From contig NZ_JACVQD010000001.1 of the NCBI RefSeq assembly GCF_018881545.1, positions 1,206,039 to 1,270,038 on the forward strand: DNA of 64,000 bases, in the 5' to 3' direction. A model generated the notes under the pieces. That model searched no databases and was not told where the DNA came from. It worked only from the letters and a program-made list of their open reading frames with translations. A program made the translations under genes and the position numbers. This document shows, piece by piece, positions 1 through 10,192 of this stretch; position 1 is the stretch's first letter; every line of letters begins with the position of its first letter. The stretch comes from Polynucleobacter alcilacus. Its GTDB lineage: Bacteria; Pseudomonadota; Gammaproteobacteria; Burkholderiales; Burkholderiaceae.

Positions 1-225
1 GGCTGGTCAAGTTCTGATCTGGCTGGAAAGGCCCAATTTTGGCGCTTAGGCTACGGTGGCGGTTACTTTGATCGCACCTTAGCGCAACTCAGAAAAAATA
101 AGCCAAACCTCATTTGCATGGGGATTGGCTTTGATTGGCAACAACTCAATGATGATCAGTGGTCAGCTCAAACTCATGATGAGCCGCTTGATATGTTGCT
201 TACCGAGTCAGGATTACTTCGTTAG
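1..225 (+). CDS. 5-formyltetrahydrofolate cyclo-ligase, C-terminal part
   Basis: The reading frame is open from base 1 to a TAG at 223-225, so only the last 74 residues are inside the window. They contain the glycine-rich, tyrosine-bearing motif LGYGGGYFDR that is typical of the nucleotide-binding end of 5-formyl-THF cyclo-ligases (YgfA/MTHFS), followed by the usual short C-terminal strand. The enzyme uses ATP to turn 5-formyl-THF into 5,10-methenyl-THF. It converges on metF and overlaps its end by 12 bp, which fits a shared role in folate one-carbon metabolism. The family call rests on this C-terminal motif only. Confidence 0.85.
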   Translation, partial: GWSSSDLAGKAQFWRLGYGGGYFDRTLAQLRKNKPNLICMGIGFDWQQLNDDQWSAQTHDEPLDMLLTESGLLR

Positions 226-1044
226 ATCTAAGTTATCTGCGATTGCTAAAACCGCATCCGCTTGATTCAAAGAATAAAAATGCAGTCCAGGTGCCCCAGC
301 ACATAGAAGTTGGTCACACAAATCGGTTACTACCTCTTCGCCAAATGCCCGAATGGAGGCAATATCATCTCCATAAGATTGCAAACGTAAGCGAATCCAA
401 CGAGGAATTTCTGCTCCACAGGCATCTGAGAAACGCAATAACTGACTGCTATTGGAAATAGGCATGATGCCGGCAACGATTGGCTCGGTGACACCCAATT
501 TATAGGCTTCATCGACAAAGCGGAAATAAGCGTCACTATTATAAAAATATTGAGTCACAGCAGAGTTCGCACCCGCTTTCATTTTCTGTACAAAAAAACC
601 GACATCACTTGCGGGTGACTTTGCCTGAGGATGTGTTTCTGGATAAGCGGCAACATCGATATGAAACCAATCACCCGTTTCTGCGCGAATAAATTCCACC
701 AACTCATTAGCGTGATGAAACTCACCATATTGGCCCATGCCAGATGGCAAGTCACCACGCAGAGCCACCATGCGCTTAATACCCATGGCTTGATATTGCT
801 TGAGCATTTCACGCACGCTCTCACGCGAACTGCCGACACAAGATAGATGGGGCGCAACTACTGCACCAGCAGCATGAATGTCACTCACCACCTTTAATGT
901 GCCGGACTGGGTAGAACCACCGGCACCAAAAGTCACAGAATAAAACGCGGGCTTTAGTGTTTTACTAAAGCGCTCGCGCACAAGACGCAACTTACTCTCA
1001 CCTTCAGGTGTTTTTGGAGGAAAGAATTCAATGCTTAATTCCAT
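214..1044 (-). CDS. metF: 5,10-methylenetetrahydrofolate reductase
   Basis: A 276-residue FAD-dependent TIM-barrel enzyme that reduces 5,10-methylene-THF to 5-methyl-THF, the methyl donor for methionine synthesis. The N-terminal SIEFFPPKT, the SVTFGAGGST motif near residue 40, ALRGD near residue 95 and YPETHPQ near residue 135 are the family signatures. Length is close to the usual bacterial size of about 280-300. It lies 32 bp downstream of ahcY on the same strand and is probably cotranscribed with it under the SAH riboswitch. The end overlaps the convergent cyclo-ligase gene. Confidence 0.97.
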   Translation of the reverse strand: MELSIEFFPPKTPEGESKLRLVRERFSKTLKPAFYSVTFGAGGSTQSGTLKVVSDIHAAGAVVAPHLSCVGSSRESVREMLKQYQAMGIKRMVALRGDLPSGMGQYGEFHHANELVEFIRAETGDWFHIDVAAYPETHPQAKSPASDVGFFVQKMKAGANSAVTQYFYNSDAYFRFVDEAYKLGVTEPIVAGIMPISNSSQLLRFSDACGAEIPRWIRLRLQSYGDDIASIRAFGEEVVTDLCDQLLCAGAPGLHFYSLNQADAVLAIADNLDLTK

Positions 1045-1076
1045 GTTCTTGGGCCCAGGTCTATTGGTTGAATGAA

Positions 1077-2522
1077 TTAATAACGATAGTGGTCAGCTTT
1101 GTATGGGCCTTCCTTCGTTACGCCAATGTAGGAGGCCTGCTGATCAGACAATACCGTCAACTGGGCATTGAGGGTCTTGAGCTGTAAGCGTGCAACCTTC
1201 TCATCTAAATGCTTAGGTAAGGTGTAAACACCCACTGGGTATTTATCTGTACCAACCGCATTCCATAATTCAATTTGCGCAATCACTTGATTTGCAAATG
1301 AAGAGCTCATCACATAAGAAGGGTGACCTGTACCGCAACCGAGGTTTACCAAGCGCCCTTTGGCCAAAATGATGATGCGCTTCTCTGGTTTGCCATTGCT
1401 TGCTGGGAAAATCACATGATCCACTTGTGGTTTGATTTCTTCCCATTTGTACTTTTCAATACCAGCAACATCAATCTCATTATCAAAGTGGCCAATATTA
1501 CAAACGATGGCTTGATTCTTCATCTTGGCCATATGGTCATGAGTAATCACATGGTAGTTACCAGTTGCCGAAACAAAGATGTCGGCTTTATCAGCAGCGT
1601 AATCCATCGTGACAACACGATAACCTTCCATAGCAGCTTGAAGTGCGCAAATTGGATCTACTTCAGTAACCCAAACTTGGGCAGATAAAGCACGTAAAGC
1701 CTGTGCAGAGCCCTTACCTACGTCGCCATAGCCACACACTACTGCAACCTTACCGGCTACCATTACATCGGTTGCACGTTTAATTGCGTCAACCAAAGAC
1801 TCACGGCAACCATAGAGATTGTCAAACTTACTTTTCGTTACTGAATCATTCACGTTGATTGCTGGGAACTTCAATTCACCCTTAGCAAACATTTGATAAA
1901 GGCGATGAACACCAGTAGTCGTTTCTTCCGTAACGCCCTTGACTTTTTCTAAGCGTGTTGAATACCAAGTGGGGTCTTGTGCCAATTTTTTCTTGATGGC
2001 AGCAAACAAGATGGTTTCTTCTTCGCTCGTTGGGTGATTCAAGCAAGCTTGATCTTTTTCAGCGCGTGCCCCCAAGTGCAATAACAAAGTGGCGTCGCCA
2101 CCGTCATCCAAAATCATATTGGTGAAGCCACCATCAGCCCATTCAAAAATACGGTGGGTAAAGTCCCAATACTGCTCAAGAGTCTCGCCCTTGATAGCAA
2201 ATACTGGTGTGCCATTGGCAGCGATTGCAGCAGCAGCATGGTCTTGAGTTGAAAAAATATTGCAAGAAGCCCACTGAACTTCTGCACCAAGCGCCTCAAG
2301 GGTCTCGATCAATACAGCAGTTTGAATGGTCATATGCAATGAGCCAGTGATACGAGCACCACGCAATGGCTGTGTTGCTGCGAATTCATCACGAATGGCG
2401 ATAAGACCAGGCATCTCCGTTTCGGCAATCGCAATTTCTTTACGGCCAAAGTCAGCCAAAGAAATATCAGCAATTGCGCAACGAGTGGCAACAAAGTTAT
2501 TTAAATCAGTAACGGTATTCAT
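1077..2522 (-). CDS. ahcY: Adenosylhomocysteinase
   Basis: A 481-residue S-adenosylhomocysteine hydrolase, which splits SAH into adenosine and homocysteine and so relieves product inhibition of methyltransferases. The NAD-binding glycine motif GYGDVGKG is near residues 264-271, the [14 protein letters not shown] active-site segment near 225-238, and the protein ends in the canonical KADHYRY tail, whose lysine and tyrosine reach the neighbouring subunit's NAD. The length matches the long bacterial form. It is first in an ahcY-metF unit and is preceded by an SAH riboswitch at about 2588-2694, so it should be switched on when SAH accumulates. Confidence 0.98.
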   Translation of the reverse strand: MNTVTDLNNFVATRCAIADISLADFGRKEIAIAETEMPGLIAIRDEFAATQPLRGARITGSLHMTIQTAVLIETLEALGAEVQWASCNIFSTQDHAAAAIAANGTPVFAIKGETLEQYWDFTHRIFEWADGGFTNMILDDGGDATLLLHLGARAEKDQACLNHPTSEEETILFAAIKKKLAQDPTWYSTRLEKVKGVTEETTTGVHRLYQMFAKGELKFPAINVNDSVTKSKFDNLYGCRESLVDAIKRATDVMVAGKVAVVCGYGDVGKGSAQALRALSAQVWVTEVDPICALQAAMEGYRVVTMDYAADKADIFVSATGNYHVITHDHMAKMKNQAIVCNIGHFDNEIDVAGIEKYKWEEIKPQVDHVIFPASNGKPEKRIIILAKGRLVNLGCGTGHPSYVMSSSFANQVIAQIELWNAVGTDKYPVGVYTLPKHLDEKVARLQLKTLNAQLTVLSDQQASYIGVTKEGPYKADHYRY

Positions 2523-2587
2523 TCATGCTCCAGCTAAATACGATCCAATGCTGGAGTAGAAACTCGCTAGCCATTGAATCATGGGTT

Positions 2588-2694
2588 AGCGAGCGCAGTT
2601 GCAATTAGCAAATTCCGGGGTTACCTAGGAATTCACTCCCTTCAAGCCTGGGGAACTGCTGGGTTCAGCAATCCTTGCAACGCTCCTTGAAGGT
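2588..2694 (-). promoter_or_regulatory. SAH riboswitch upstream of ahcY
   Basis: Read on the minus strand, CUUCAA at 2692-2687 can pair with UUGAAG at 2646-2641 to close P1, and GAGCG/UUGCAA at 2685-2675 is mirrored by UUGCAAC and GCGCUC at 2604-2591, giving the distal pseudoknot/P4 arrangement of the SAH riboswitch family. The conserved GGAGCGUUGCAA core, a CCCAGGCUUGAA segment and a small internal hairpin (UUGCUGAACCCAGCAG) are all present. Its position directly before ahcY is the classic betaproteobacterial location. The element senses SAH and promotes ahcY expression. The assignment rests on motif and pairing, not on a covariance search. Confidence 0.92.
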
Positions 2695-2759
2695 ATGGCG
2701 TAATTGTAATCAATTACGCCATATTTCGCCTCAATACAGCTAAATCTGCTTTTTAATGC

Positions 2760-3926
2760 CTACAAGCCAGCTGCAGCACGCAATGCAGGTGCCTTATCGC
2801 ACTGCTCCCAAGTAAATTCTGGCTCTTCACGACCGAAGTGGCCATAAGCAGCAGTCTTACGATAAATTGGGCGCAAGAGATTGAGCATCTTCACAATTCC
2901 TTTTGGACGCAAGTCAAAGTGCTCTGATACCAATTGAGCAATCTTTTCGTCAGAAATTTTGCCAGTACCGAACGTACTCACCATGACTGAAGTAGGTTTC
3001 GCTACACCGATGGCGTAAGAAATCTGGATCAAACACTTGCTTGCCAATCCAGCGGCAACGATGTTCTTAGCAACATAGCGACCAGCATAGGCAGCAGAGC
3101 GGTCAACTTTAGATGGATCCTTGCCTGAGAAAGCGCCGCCACCGTGAGGAGCTGCCCCACCGTAGGTATCCACAATAATTTTGCGACCAGTTAAGCCGCA
3201 GTCACCTTGTGGGCCGCCGATTACAAAACGACCGGTCGGATTTACCAAGAAATTAATCGCGCCCTTGACCAAATGCTTAGGCAGTACTGGCTTGATGATC
3301 TCTTCGATCACTGCTTCACGTAATTTTTCAAGAGAGATATCTTCATCATGCTGCGTTGATAGCACCACGGTGTCGATTGAGTCAGGCTTGCCATCTACAT
3401 AACGCAAGGTCACTTGAGACTTGGCATCCGGGCGCAACCAGGTCAAACGGCCATCGCGACGCAATTGGGATTGGCGCTCAACTAAACGGTGCGACAAGTG
3501 GATTGGCATGGGCATGAGCTCTGCAGTTTCATCGCAAGCGTAACCAAACATCAGGCCTTGGTCGCCAGCACCTTGATCTAAACCATCGTCATGCGCCTTA
3601 TCAACGCCTTGAGCAATATCTGGACTTTGCTTGTCATAAGCAACAAGCACTGCACAACCTTTGTAATCAATACCGTAAGCGGTATTGTCGTAACCAATTT
3701 CACGCAAGGTATTACGCGCTACTTGAATATAGTCAACATTTGCATTAGTAGTGATTTCACCAGCAAGTACTACTAAGCCGGTATTACATAAAGTTTCAGC
3801 CGCAACACGTGCAGTTGGATCTTGGGCCAAGATGGCATCCAAGATGGCATCGGAAATTTGGTCTGCTACTTTATCGGGGTGACCTTCAGAGACAGACTCT
3901 GAGGTAAAGAAGTAATCATTTGCCAT
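2760..3926 (-). CDS. metK: S-adenosylmethionine synthetase
   Basis: Methionine adenosyltransferase of 388 residues, making SAM from methionine and [19 protein letters not shown] at 15-30, [15 protein letters not shown] at 119-133 and the [19 protein letters not shown] phosphate loop are the diagnostic motifs. I chose the ATG at 3926, giving [15 protein letters not shown], because AAGGAA lies about 7 bases upstream and all homologues begin at this point; the frame stays open 60 bp further but adds unrelated residues. A SAM-II-like aptamer fills the leader, which suggests feedback by SAM. Confidence 0.98.
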   Translation of the reverse strand: MANDYFFTSESVSEGHPDKVADQISDAILDAILAQDPTARVAAETLCNTGLVVLAGEITTNANVDYIQVARNTLREIGYDNTAYGIDYKGCAVLVAYDKQSPDIAQGVDKAHDDGLDQGAGDQGLMFGYACDETAELMPMPIHLSHRLVERQSQLRRDGRLTWLRPDAKSQVTLRYVDGKPDSIDTVVLSTQHDEDISLEKLREAVIEEIIKPVLPKHLVKGAINFLVNPTGRFVIGGPQGDCGLTGRKIIVDTYGGAAPHGGGAFSGKDPSKVDRSAAYAGRYVAKNIVAAGLASKCLIQISYAIGVAKPTSVMVSTFGTGKISDEKIAQLVSEHFDLRPKGIVKMLNLLRPIYRKTAAYGHFGREEPEFTWEQCDKAPALRAAAGL

Positions 3927-3959
3927 TGCATATTCCTTTAAAAAATTAACACGATCTAT

Positions 3960-4046
3960 GGGACAACTCGACGTGCCAGGAACCACAACGGCGACGCTTT
4001 AGCAGAATTTTTGAATCGCCCTGCAAGTTGTCTTAACTCGGCGATA
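3960..4046 (-). promoter_or_regulatory. SAM-II-like riboswitch in the metK leader
   Basis: Minus-strand RNA: AUCGCC (4045-4040) pairs perfectly with GGCGAU (4020-4015) as P1. The loop has GAGUUAAGACAACUUGCAG and the 3' arm has UUCAAAAAUUCUGCUAAAGC. This order of P1, an (A/G)UUUAA..CUUGCA-type loop, an A-rich arm and a terminal GCUAAAG that pairs back to the loop (GCAG with CUGC) is the SAM-II H-type pseudoknot plan. In addition GACAAC inside the loop (4032-4027) is exactly complementary to GUUGUC at 3967-3962, a possible alternative pairing near the start of metK. The fold is inferred by eye. Confidence 0.75.
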
Positions 4047-4129
4047 GATCAATTCTATCCGAAAAAGCTCCGATTCATCAAGGTGGACTTAAATTTGGCC
4101 CTAATGGCATCATTGAATATCATTAAGGG

Positions 4130-4990
4130 GTGCGAAAACTTCTTTTAAAGCTGAGCCTCCATTTAATTGCCGTACTCCCCCTTGCCGTATTGCAGGTAAT
4201 TGGGTCTGGATTAGGCCTGCTAGCCTATGTTTGCTCAAAGCAGTTTCGCTCCCTTTTTCGCCCCCAGTATGAGGCTGTCGTGAAAAGCCATCATTTGCCA
4301 AGCAAGCTTTGGCAGGCTGTTAGGGCCTCCGGCATGCTTTTTTCAGATAGCCTATGGATTTGGCGCAATCCTCAGAAAGCGCTACAACTGGTCGAGGTGC
4401 AAAACTGGGATGTAGTGGAATCTGCCATCAATGAGGGTCATGGTTTAGTCATGCTGACTCCGCACCTGGGTGGTTTTGAAATCATTCCTCGTGTCCTGGC
4501 GCAGCATTTCCCGGCCACCATTTTGTATAGGCCCTCACGTCAAGAATGGCTCAATGAAGTAGTGGAAACAGGTCGCGCGTATCCCAATATGCATTTCGTA
4601 CCAACGAATCTGCACGGCGTTCGGCAAATGACCAGAGCCCTTACTCGTGGAGAAGCCATTGGCATTCTTCCCGATCAAGTGCCTAGTGGAGGCGAAGGCG
4701 TATGGGTACCCTTCTTCGGTCGTCCTGCCTATACAACACCACTACCAGCTCGTCTTGCAAATCGTAATAACACACCAGTAGTGATGTTTACTGCTAAACG
4801 TAAAAGCATTGGCAAGGGCTGGCTAATGCAAGCCACCCGTTTAGCCCCTTTATCTGAAGATGCCACTACTGCAGCCACCGAACTCAATGTGGCTATTGAA
4901 AACGCCGTCTTAATTGCTCCCGAACAATTTATCTGGTCATACAACCGTTACAAGCATCCAGCGGGTGCAGAATTACCACCAAGAGATTAG
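4130..4990 (+). CDS. Lysophospholipid/lipid A acyltransferase, LpxL family
   Basis: A 286-residue inner-membrane acyltransferase of the LpxL/HtrB family, which adds secondary acyl chains to Kdo-lipid A. An N-terminal hydrophobic anchor (about residues 8-35) is followed by the catalytic H-x4-E motif HLGGFE at 112-117 and a GILPDQVP...VPFFGRP motif near 190-210; the C-terminus ends in YNRYKHP. Start is GTG at 4130, the only start near the expected N-terminus, because an in-frame TAA lies at 4124-4126; the purine run AAGGGG abuts it closely. It is followed after 15 bp by a second LpxL-type gene, so the pair may place two different acyl chains. Confidence 0.9.
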   Translation: MRKLLLKLSLHLIAVLPLAVLQVIGSGLGLLAYVCSKQFRSLFRPQYEAVVKSHHLPSKLWQAVRASGMLFSDSLWIWRNPQKALQLVEVQNWDVVESAINEGHGLVMLTPHLGGFEIIPRVLAQHFPATILYRPSRQEWLNEVVETGRAYPNMHFVPTNLHGVRQMTRALTRGEAIGILPDQVPSGGEGVWVPFFGRPAYTTPLPARLANRNNTPVVMFTAKRKSIGKGWLMQATRLAPLSEDATTAATELNVAIENAVLIAPEQFIWSYNRYKHPAGAELPPRD

Positions 4991-5005
4991 TTTTAAACTT
5001 TTGAA

Positions 5006-5905
5006 ATGGCCTGGTTATCCAACCTTTTTAATTTCTTGGCGCTCAATCTCTTGCGCCTTTTTGCTTTTTTGCCTTACACCATTACTGTCTACGTAGGCTA
5101 TGGTCTTGGTTGGCTCGCAGCGCACATCCCCAATAGTCGTGCCAAAGTCGTTAAAACCAATTTACGACTGTGCTTTCCCAATCTCACTGAAAATGAAATT
5201 AATGCGCTGGCGCTAGAGCACTGGAAATTATTTGGGCGAAGCGTTGTGGAGCGAAGCCGAGTTTGGCTTGGGACCAGAGAACAAATTCTTAAGTTTGTTT
5301 CCATCAGATCCGAAATTGATCTAAGAGATAAAAAACCGCGCATTTTAGTGAATCCTCATTTCGTTGGTCTCGAAGGCGGCTTTATGGCTCTATCAGCATT
5401 AAGCGCCCAGAATCATTGGCCCAATGGTGTTGGCTTATATCAAAGAATGAAGAATCCACTTTTCAACCAAAAAATGGTGGGGTGGCGAAATCGATTTGGC
5501 GGTAAATCAATTGAAAGGCAGCATCGCTTACGAGATCTTCTTCGCGAGTTGAAAAGTGGTAACCCAGCCATCATTGCGCCAGACATCGACCTAGGACCAC
5601 AGGATTCTATCTTCGTACCTTTCTTTGGCATCCAGACAAGCACAGTGGACTCCATATCACGATTGGCAAAACTCACCAATGCAGAAGTCAACCTAATGAC
5701 TACCACTCTGAATCAAGATCGTCAGAGCTATACCTGCCGCATTAGCAAGCCGCTGCCAAACTTTCCGAGCGACGATCCTGAAAAAGATACTGCACGATTA
5801 AATCAATATATTGAAGAGCTTGTTCGTGAGAGACCAGCAGAGTACTATTGGGTGCATAAGCGCTTTAAACATAGGCCACCGGGCGAACCAAGCCTTTACG
5901 AATAA
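5006..5905 (+). CDS. Lipid A acyltransferase, LpxL family (second copy)
   Basis: 299 residues; same family as the preceding gene but distinct. The H-x4-E catalytic motif is HFVGLE near residue 118-123, and [18 protein letters not shown] and the terminal [12 protein letters not shown] are typical of LpxL/LpxM-like enzymes. One N-terminal membrane segment is visible. The start ATG gives [19 protein letters not shown]. It probably forms an operon with the gene before and dapF after (11 bp gap). It is clearly closer to the paralogue at 28135-29034 than to its immediate neighbour, sharing long stretches such as KVVKTNL and [10 protein letters not shown]. Confidence 0.9.
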   Translation: MAWLSNLFNFLALNLLRLFAFLPYTITVYVGYGLGWLAAHIPNSRAKVVKTNLRLCFPNLTENEINALALEHWKLFGRSVVERSRVWLGTREQILKFVSIRSEIDLRDKKPRILVNPHFVGLEGGFMALSALSAQNHWPNGVGLYQRMKNPLFNQKMVGWRNRFGGKSIERQHRLRDLLRELKSGNPAIIAPDIDLGPQDSIFVPFFGIQTSTVDSISRLAKLTNAEVNLMTTTLNQDRQSYTCRISKPLPNFPSDDPEKDTARLNQYIEELVRERPAEYYWVHKRFKHRPPGEPSLYE

Positions 5906-5916
5906 ACGGAACTATT

Positions 5917-6819
5917 TTGAGTACCAATACCTCCAATCTAGGACGCAAACTACGCTTCACCAAAATGCATGGTGCCGGCAATGATTTCATTGTGCTTAAT
6001 GGGATTGATCAAGATCTCAGCACAATTACACGCGAGCAATGGAAAGCCCTTGCGCATCGTCAATTCGGTATTGGAGCGGACCAAATTTTATTAGTTGAAA
6101 AAGCGACTCGCCCGGATGCGGATTTTCGCTATCGTATTTTTAATGCAGATGGCGGCGAAGTAGAGCAATGCGGTAATGGCTCGCGTTGCTTTGTCCGATT
6201 TGTACTAGATCAAGGCCTGTCTAGCAAAAATCCACTGCGGGTAGAGGTTGCCCATACCATCTTGTCCCTCAAATCTCACCCCGATGGTCAAGTTGAGGTG
6301 GACATGGGCGCCCCTATTTTTGAGCACAGCCAAATACCATTTGATGCAAGCGGCTTGAAAAGCATTCAAGATTTTCAAGAGATGCTCTATGCGATCCCTT
6401 TAGATCATCCGGCCACTCATGACAGTTTCGTCGGTGTACTTTCCATGGGAAATCCTCATGCAGTACAAGTGGTCGTTGACATTGAGAGCGCGCCTGTTTT
6501 AGAAGAAGGCCCTGCAATAGAAGGGTATCCTGCATTTCCAAATAGGGTGAATGCGGGCTATCTACAAGTGATCAATCGCAATGCAATCAAATTGCGGGTT
6601 TACGAACGGGGCGCTGGAGAAACGCTATCTTGTGGCACTGGGGCATGCGCAGCCGTTGTTTCCGGAATTCGTAGGGGCTTATTAGATTCACCAGTCACGG
6701 TTCATACGCGTGGCGGCGACCTGCAAATTGCTTGGGCAGGCATCGTCAATGACATCGCTCAGTCAGTCATCATGACTGGTCCAGCAGTTACTGTCTTCGA
6801 AGGCGAAGTAAGGATCTAA
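5917..6819 (+). CDS. dapF: Diaminopimelate epimerase
   Basis: Converts LL-diaminopimelate to the meso form for lysine and peptidoglycan synthesis. The two catalytic cysteines are visible in EQCGNGSRC (Cys about 85) and [11 protein letters not shown] in the C-terminal half; the MHGAGNDF motif opens the domain. At 300 residues it is somewhat longer than the usual 275 because of about 12 extra N-terminal residues. The start appears to be TTG at 5917, since no ATG precedes the conserved MHGAGNDF. It overlaps the convergent pyrE end by 4 bp. Confidence 0.95.
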   Translation: MSTNTSNLGRKLRFTKMHGAGNDFIVLNGIDQDLSTITREQWKALAHRQFGIGADQILLVEKATRPDADFRYRIFNADGGEVEQCGNGSRCFVRFVLDQGLSSKNPLRVEVAHTILSLKSHPDGQVEVDMGAPIFEHSQIPFDASGLKSIQDFQEMLYAIPLDHPATHDSFVGVLSMGNPHAVQVVVDIESAPVLEEGPAIEGYPAFPNRVNAGYLQVINRNAIKLRVYERGAGETLSCGTGACAAVVSGIRRGLLDSPVTVHTRGGDLQIAWAGIVNDIAQSVIMTGPAVTVFEGEVRI

Positions 6820-7484
6820 ATACCGTACTTATCGCGGTAGGCTTTCACTGCAGGCAGGTAGTTTGTTAACTCGGTATCGCTTGATGCTGTTAAGAAAGCC
6901 ATTAAGTCAGTCAAGTTTGCAATCGCAATGACTGGCAAACCAAACTCTTGTTCAACCGCCTGCACTGCCGACTGATCGCCAATCTCTATTGCATTACCAG
7001 AGCGCTCCATCCGATCCAAAGCGATCAATACTGCGGCAGGTTCAGCGCCTGCTTCACGAATCAGATCTACCGACTCTCGGACTGAGGTGCCTGCGGAGAT
7101 CACATCATCAATAATCACGACCTTGCCTTTAACGGGCGCCCCAACCAGTGAGCCACCCTCACCATGGTCTTTAGCCTCTTTGCGGTTATAGGCATAAGGT
7201 ACATTCAAACCGTTATCAGCCAAGGCAATCGCAGTAGCCGCAGCCAAGGTGATGCCCTTATAGGCTGGACCATAGAGCATGTCGAACTGAATCTGTGACT
7301 CTTGTAAGGCTTTAGCGTAATAACGACCCAGCGCGCTTAAGCGTGTCCCATCATTAAATCCACCAGCATTAAAGAAATAAGGTGAGAGTCTTCCTGCTTT
7401 AGTTTTAAACTCTCCGAAGGATAAAACCTTCGCCTCCAGGGCAAAACGTATAAAGTTATCTTGATTTGAATTATTTGAGCTCAT
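6816..7484 (-). CDS. pyrE: Orotate phosphoribosyltransferase
   Basis: 222 residues; forms OMP from orotate and PRPP in pyrimidine synthesis. The PRPP-binding motif [17 protein letters not shown] sits near residue 120-135, and [19 protein letters not shown] near the N-terminus is the orotate-side signature. The start ATG at 7484 is the only one compatible with the conserved N-terminal helix. It is only 8 bp from the start of the divergent xth gene, so each gene's promoter and ribosome site must lie inside the other's coding region. Confidence 0.97.
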   Translation of the reverse strand: MSSNNSNQDNFIRFALEAKVLSFGEFKTKAGRLSPYFFNAGGFNDGTRLSALGRYYAKALQESQIQFDMLYGPAYKGITLAAATAIALADNGLNVPYAYNRKEAKDHGEGGSLVGAPVKGKVVIIDDVISAGTSVRESVDLIREAGAEPAAVLIALDRMERSGNAIEIGDQSAVQAVEQEFGLPVIAIANLTDLMAFLTASSDTELTNYLPAVKAYRDKYGI

Positions 7485-7492
7485 AGGCCTAC

Positions 7493-8275
7493 ATGTTACG
7501 CATCATTTCCGCGAACCTCAACGGTATCCGTTCTGCAGTTAAAAAAGGCTTTCTGCCATGGGCTATTGCACAAAAAGCGGACTTTATCTGCATGCAAGAG
7601 TTGAAGGCGCAGCGCGATGACTTAGAGGATGGCATTCTGAATCCGGGCGGAATGCACGGCTTCTTTCATCACGCCGAGAAAAAAGGCTATAGCGGCTGCG
7701 GAATTTATACCCCCCATAAGCCTGATGATGTCTTATATGGTTATGGCAATGCAGAATTTGATGCCGAGGGGCGCTATGTCGAGGCCCGCTTCAAAGGGCT
7801 TTCGGTGATTTCAGTTTATATGCCCTCTGGCTCAAGCTCGCCCGAAAGACAGGAAGCAAAATATCGCTATCTCGACAGCTTCCTACCTCACCTCATTAAG
7901 TTAAAAAAATCTGGTCGTGAAATCGTACTTTGTGGGGACGTCAATATCGCCCATCAAGAAATCGATCTGAAGAACTGGAAAGGTAACCTTAAAAATTCTG
8001 GCTTCTTACCTGAAGAGCGGGCATGGCTTACCAACTTATTTGATCAAGTTGGTTACGTAGATGTGTATCGCAAACTAGAGCCGAAAGCGAGCGAGTCTTG
8101 CTATACCTGGTGGAGCAATCGAGGGCAGGCTTATACAAAAAATGTCGGTTGGCGCATTGACTATCACATTAGCACCCCAAGCATTGCAGATGCTGCCAAG
8201 AAAACTGCCGTATACAAGGATGAGCGATTCTCGGATCATGCACCGCTAACAGTAGACTACGACTGGAAGCTGTAA
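7493..8275 (+). CDS. xth: Exodeoxyribonuclease III
   Basis: A 260-residue apurinic/apyrimidinic endonuclease and 3'-5' exonuclease of the ExoIII family acting in base-excision repair. Motifs in order: the metal-site [15 protein letters not shown] at the N-terminus, CMQELKAQ (Glu ligand), [13 protein letters not shown] (Asp and Asn), and RIDYHIST...SDHAPL with the catalytic Asp-His. Full length for the family. It is divergent from pyrE with almost no gap. Confidence 0.96.
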   Translation: MLRIISANLNGIRSAVKKGFLPWAIAQKADFICMQELKAQRDDLEDGILNPGGMHGFFHHAEKKGYSGCGIYTPHKPDDVLYGYGNAEFDAEGRYVEARFKGLSVISVYMPSGSSSPERQEAKYRYLDSFLPHLIKLKKSGREIVLCGDVNIAHQEIDLKNWKGNLKNSGFLPEERAWLTNLFDQVGYVDVYRKLEPKASESCYTWWSNRGQAYTKNVGWRIDYHISTPSIADAAKKTAVYKDERFSDHAPLTVDYDWKL

Positions 8276-8289
8276 TTTAAAAACTGGTC

Positions 8290-9615
8290 TTAATCTTTTT
8301 TGATCTGCACGACTTTGAAATGAATTGTTGCCCAAATTAAGAGTAGGACCGGGGCACCAATAATGGCAGTGCCATAGAAGAATGCTGGGTAGCCGAAATT
8401 ATCGACAAACACTCCTGAAAAACCCGCCAACCATTTTGGTAATAACAGCATCATCGAGCTAAACAAGGCGTACTGAGTTGCCGAGTAACGAATATTGGTA
8501 AGCGCCGATAAAAAAGCAATAAAAGCAGCGCTAGCAATGCCTGAACTTAAGTTGTCCGCAGAAATGACCCAAATCAATCCATGTAAATCATGGCCTTGAG
8601 TCGCTAACCAAGCAAATAATAGATTACTCACTGCTGACAATATGGCTCCCAAAAACAAAATTCTCAAGACACCAAAACGGAGAGTTAAAACACCCCCAAC
8701 AAATGCGCCGACTAAAGTCATCACGACACCAAACACCTTACTAACGGCCGCCACCTCATCCTTGGTGTAACCCATGTCGACATAAAAAGGATTTGCCATG
8801 ATGCCCATCACCACGTCACTAATCCGATAAATGGCGATCAAAGACAAAATCAACACTGCGTGCCAGCGATAACGGGTGAAGAATTCTGCAAATGGCTCAA
8901 TCAAGGTTTGATGAAGCCAGGCTTTTGCATTCCGCGCCTTTGGTAAATGAATTTGAACCGGTTCTTTACTCAATAAGGTAGTCACCACGCCGATGCCGAT
9001 GGAAGCGGCCATACAGAGATACGCAAACTGCCATGCGCTCGCATCGTAACCAGCACCAGTCTCGACCCGAGCCGCAAGCCATAAAACACCTGCTCCTGAC
9101 CAGATTAATGCCAAGCGATAACCTGTTTGGTAGGTGGCCGCTAAAGCTGCCTGATGATCGCTATTTGCCGATTCAATTCGGAATGCATCTAGTGCAATAT
9201 CTTGGGTTGCCGACCCAAAGGCCACTAGCAAAGCGCACCAGACGACAGAATTCAGGGCGAGCTTGGGGTCTAGGGTAGACATGCCCAATAGACCAATCAC
9301 AATCAGTGCTTGCGCAAATAGTAGCCAACTACGACGGCGTCCAAATAGTTTAGTGAGTAGCGGGATCTGCAAACGATCCACCAATGGGGCCCAAGCCCAC
9401 TTAAATGCGTAAATCAATCCCACCCAAGTCAAATACCCAATTGTGCTGCGATCAATACCAGCCTCACGTAACCAGAAACTTAAAGTGCCTAAGATTAATA
9501 AAAGGGGTAGGCCAGCAGAAAAACCCAGAAAGAGCATTCGCAGACATGGCCATTCGAGATAAACCCGAAAATCTTTTAGCCACGACTGCACTGCCTTTAG
9601 CACGGCACTAGGCAC
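8290..9615 (-). CDS. ampG: AmpG-like muropeptide permease (MFS)
   Basis: A multi-pass major-facilitator transporter of about 440 residues. LGFSAGLPLLLILGTLSFWLRE..GIDRSTIGY and FGRRRSWLL near the N-terminus are close to AmpG, which imports anhydro-muropeptides for cell-wall recycling. At least 12 hydrophobic segments are seen. The frame is open from a TTG at 9645, but that lies inside metW. I prefer the GTG at 9615 (or the next GTG at 9603), giving a short overlap with the metW stop at 9608; no convincing ribosome site separates these options. Confidence 0.88.
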   Translation of the reverse strand: MPSAVLKAVQSWLKDFRVYLEWPCLRMLFLGFSAGLPLLLILGTLSFWLREAGIDRSTIGYLTWVGLIYAFKWAWAPLVDRLQIPLLTKLFGRRRSWLLFAQALIVIGLLGMSTLDPKLALNSVVWCALLVAFGSATQDIALDAFRIESANSDHQAALAATYQTGYRLALIWSGAGVLWLAARVETGAGYDASAWQFAYLCMAASIGIGVVTTLLSKEPVQIHLPKARNAKAWLHQTLIEPFAEFFTRYRWHAVLILSLIAIYRISDVVMGIMANPFYVDMGYTKDEVAAVSKVFGVVMTLVGAFVGGVLTLRFGVLRILFLGAILSAVSNLLFAWLATQGHDLHGLIWVISADNLSSGIASAAFIAFLSALTNIRYSATQYALFSSMMLLLPKWLAGFSGVFVDNFGYPAFFYGTAIIGAPVLLLIWATIHFKVVQIKKD

Positions 9616-10192
9616 GACGAATACGGAATAGAGCGAGGCTACCAAAAAGATTAGGCATTAAGGTGACCTGTCGACCTTCATGCAAGATGCATTGATCCAG
9701 AACCTTCAAGCCCAAAGTTGAGGCCAGCTTTTCAAAATCGGCAACGGTCAGCACCCGCACGTTAGGTGTGTTGTACCACTGATACGGTAGGCTCTTGGAG
9801 ATCGGCATATGACCAAGTCCTACTGCTAGGCGATGCGACCAGTGGCCAAAGTTTGGGAAAGAAATAATGGATTCTTTTCCAACCCGCACTACCTCACGTA
9901 AGATTTTTTCAGTTTGATGAATCGTTTGCAGAGTCTGCGATAGCACTACCGTGTCAAAACTATCGTCTTCAAAAAGGGCTAGACCCCCTTCTAAGTCTTG
10001 CTGGATCACGTTCAGCCCTTTTTGCACACAAGAGAGCACGCGCGCATCATCAATCTCAACACCATATGAATGGACTGGTTTTTGCTTCTGCAAGAATTCT
10101 AAGAAACTGCCGTCGCCACAACCTAGATCAAGCACTTGGCTATCAGATGAAATCCAATTAGCAATGGCAACAAAGTCTGCGCGCTTCATCAT
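9608..10192 (-). CDS. metW: Methionine biosynthesis protein MetW (SAM-dependent methyltransferase fold)
   Basis: 194 residues with the class I methyltransferase motif [14 protein letters not shown] near residues 22-35 and the [10 protein letters not shown] segment. MetW is nearly always paired with metX in proteobacteria and is needed for or stimulates homoserine acylation. Its ATG overlaps the metX stop as ATGA, so translation is coupled. Confidence 0.95.
   Translation of the reverse strand: MMKRADFVAIANWISSDSQVLDLGCGDGSFLEFLQKQKPVHSYGVEIDDARVLSCVQKGLNVIQQDLEGGLALFEDDSFDTVVLSQTLQTIHQTEKILREVVRVGKESIISFPNFGHWSHRLAVGLGHMPISKSLPYQWYNTPNVRVLTVADFEKLASTLGLKVLDQCILHEGRQVTLMPNLFGSLALFRIRRA

Noticed and set aside
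9616..9645. TTG at 9645 as the ampG start
   Set aside because: It would overlap metW by 38 bp and adds residues with no AmpG similarity; GTG at 9615 or 9603 is more plausible, though unproven.
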